A stretch of DNA of 31,680 bases. Origin: JACCZX01 sp040003315 (lineage in GTDB: Bacteria; Pseudomonadota; Gammaproteobacteria; Burkholderiales; Burkholderiaceae_F). Below the pieces are notes generated by a model. It was given only the letters and a program-made list of their open reading frames with translations. It did no database searches and was not told where the DNA came from. The DNA lies in contig JBDUCU010000020.1 in the NCBI GenBank assembly GCA_040003315.1, positions 1 to 31,680 on the forward strand. Direction: 5' to 3'. How positions within the stretch are numbered: the stretch's first letter is position 1; the number at the start of each line of letters is the position of its first letter. Below, piece by piece: positions 31,615-31,680 of the stretch. The position numbers were made by a program, and so were the translations under genes.

Positions 31615-31680
31615 GACTGTTGCATGCCCGCGCCTCCATGGCCTTGGCGGAAAGTACCACCACGTGGCTGCGACAGCCAA
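31609..31680 (-). CDS. 3' end of a further cassette gene (partial)
   Basis: The frame is open from the window edge to a TAA at 31609-31611 and encodes 23 residues, LAVAATWWYFPPRPWRRGHA then TVA. The stop lies inside the R'' box of the attC, the same layout as in the SnoaL-like cassette, which supports this frame over the others. The hydrophobic then basic ending suggests the C-terminus of a membrane protein. The product cannot be identified. Confidence 0.55.
   Translation of the reverse strand: MAVAATWWYFPPRPWRRGHATVA

Larger units (their letters stand above)
28873..31680 (-). mobile_element. Integron gene-cassette array (no integrase in window)
   Basis: Single-gene units on the minus strand are separated by attC recombination sites at 31557-31614, 30921-30985 and 29839-29928, plus a half site ending at 29315. 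Each complete site has the outer R'' (GYYYAAC) and R' (GTTRRRY) boxes and pairing inner boxes in which the R''-side arm has one extra base. Two coding regions stop inside the R'' box. The orientation places attI and any integrase to the right of the window. The left limit of the array is uncertain: the DUF1272 gene has no attC after it. The block may be the distal part of a chromosomal integron or a cluster lacking an integrase. Confidence 0.82.

Noticed and set aside
1..31680. Defence islands, toxin-antitoxin pairs, CRISPR arrays, transposases, prophage genes
   Set aside because: Looked for along both strands; none recognised. The PIN-PhoH protein has a VapC-like domain but is a single fused gene, not a toxin-antitoxin pair.

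Overview
The window is GC-rich, densely coding DNA from a proteobacterium, most likely a gammaproteobacterium of the Xanthomonadales/Steroidobacterales type. That placement is inferred from the TamA/TamB pair, the alaC-hom-thrC block, the Fsp (Mth938-like) - Bcp - PhoH order and attC sites of the GCCCAAC...GTTAGGC kind. No rRNA, tRNA, CRISPR array or insertion sequence was seen.

Positions 1-18.4 kb are housekeeping chromosome. The 5' part of clpB (minus strand, with a sigma-32-like promoter) diverges from tamA-tamB, the outer-membrane and inner-membrane-anchored parts of the translocation and assembly module. Convergent to these is a long minus-strand operon, alaC - hom - thrC - mobB - moeA - moaD - moaE, joining threonine/alanine metabolism to molybdopterin cofactor synthesis with overlapping or nearly abutting genes. 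Divergent from alaC is a plus-strand unit: Mth938-like protein, bcp peroxiredoxin, PIN-PhoH ATPase, then a LigC-type ATP-dependent DNA ligase. The ligase overlaps tail to tail with a minus-strand operon of a glyoxalase-like protein, a DUF3052 protein and a stand-alone LigD-type polymerase. The ligase and polymerase look like parts of a bacterial NHEJ system, but no Ku gene lies in the window.

Positions 18.8-28.8 kb are accessory. Small minus-strand genes lie in short overlapping runs: 2-TM channel-like protein, SnoaL-like, 7-TM membrane protein, DUF488, MAPEG, SGNH hydrolase, two glutathione transferases, GNAT acetyltransferases, cupin, DUF4440 lipoprotein, App1-like phosphatase, a clear AAC(3)-I-family acetyltransferase, a GFA protein and DUF4186. 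Three genes are broken in this assembly: a SnoaL-like gene by an in-frame TAG, an SGNH hydrolase by a one-base deletion near its 3' end, and a cupin by a one-base deletion in a C run near its 5' end. The two indels may be sequencing errors.

Positions 28.9-31.68 kb are the most interesting part: an integron gene-cassette array read on the minus strand. Three complete attC sites (29839-29928, 30921-30985, 31557-31614) and one half site (right end at 29315) separate single-gene cassettes: DUF1272, SnoaL-like, secreted alpha/beta hydrolase, GYD-domain protein, and the 3' end of a further gene at the window edge. In each complete attC the unpaired extrahelical base lies in the arm expected for minus-strand cassettes, so the integrase and attI, if present, should lie beyond the right edge. 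No integrase is visible, so this is either the distal end of a chromosomal integron or a cluster of attC sites lacking an integrase.
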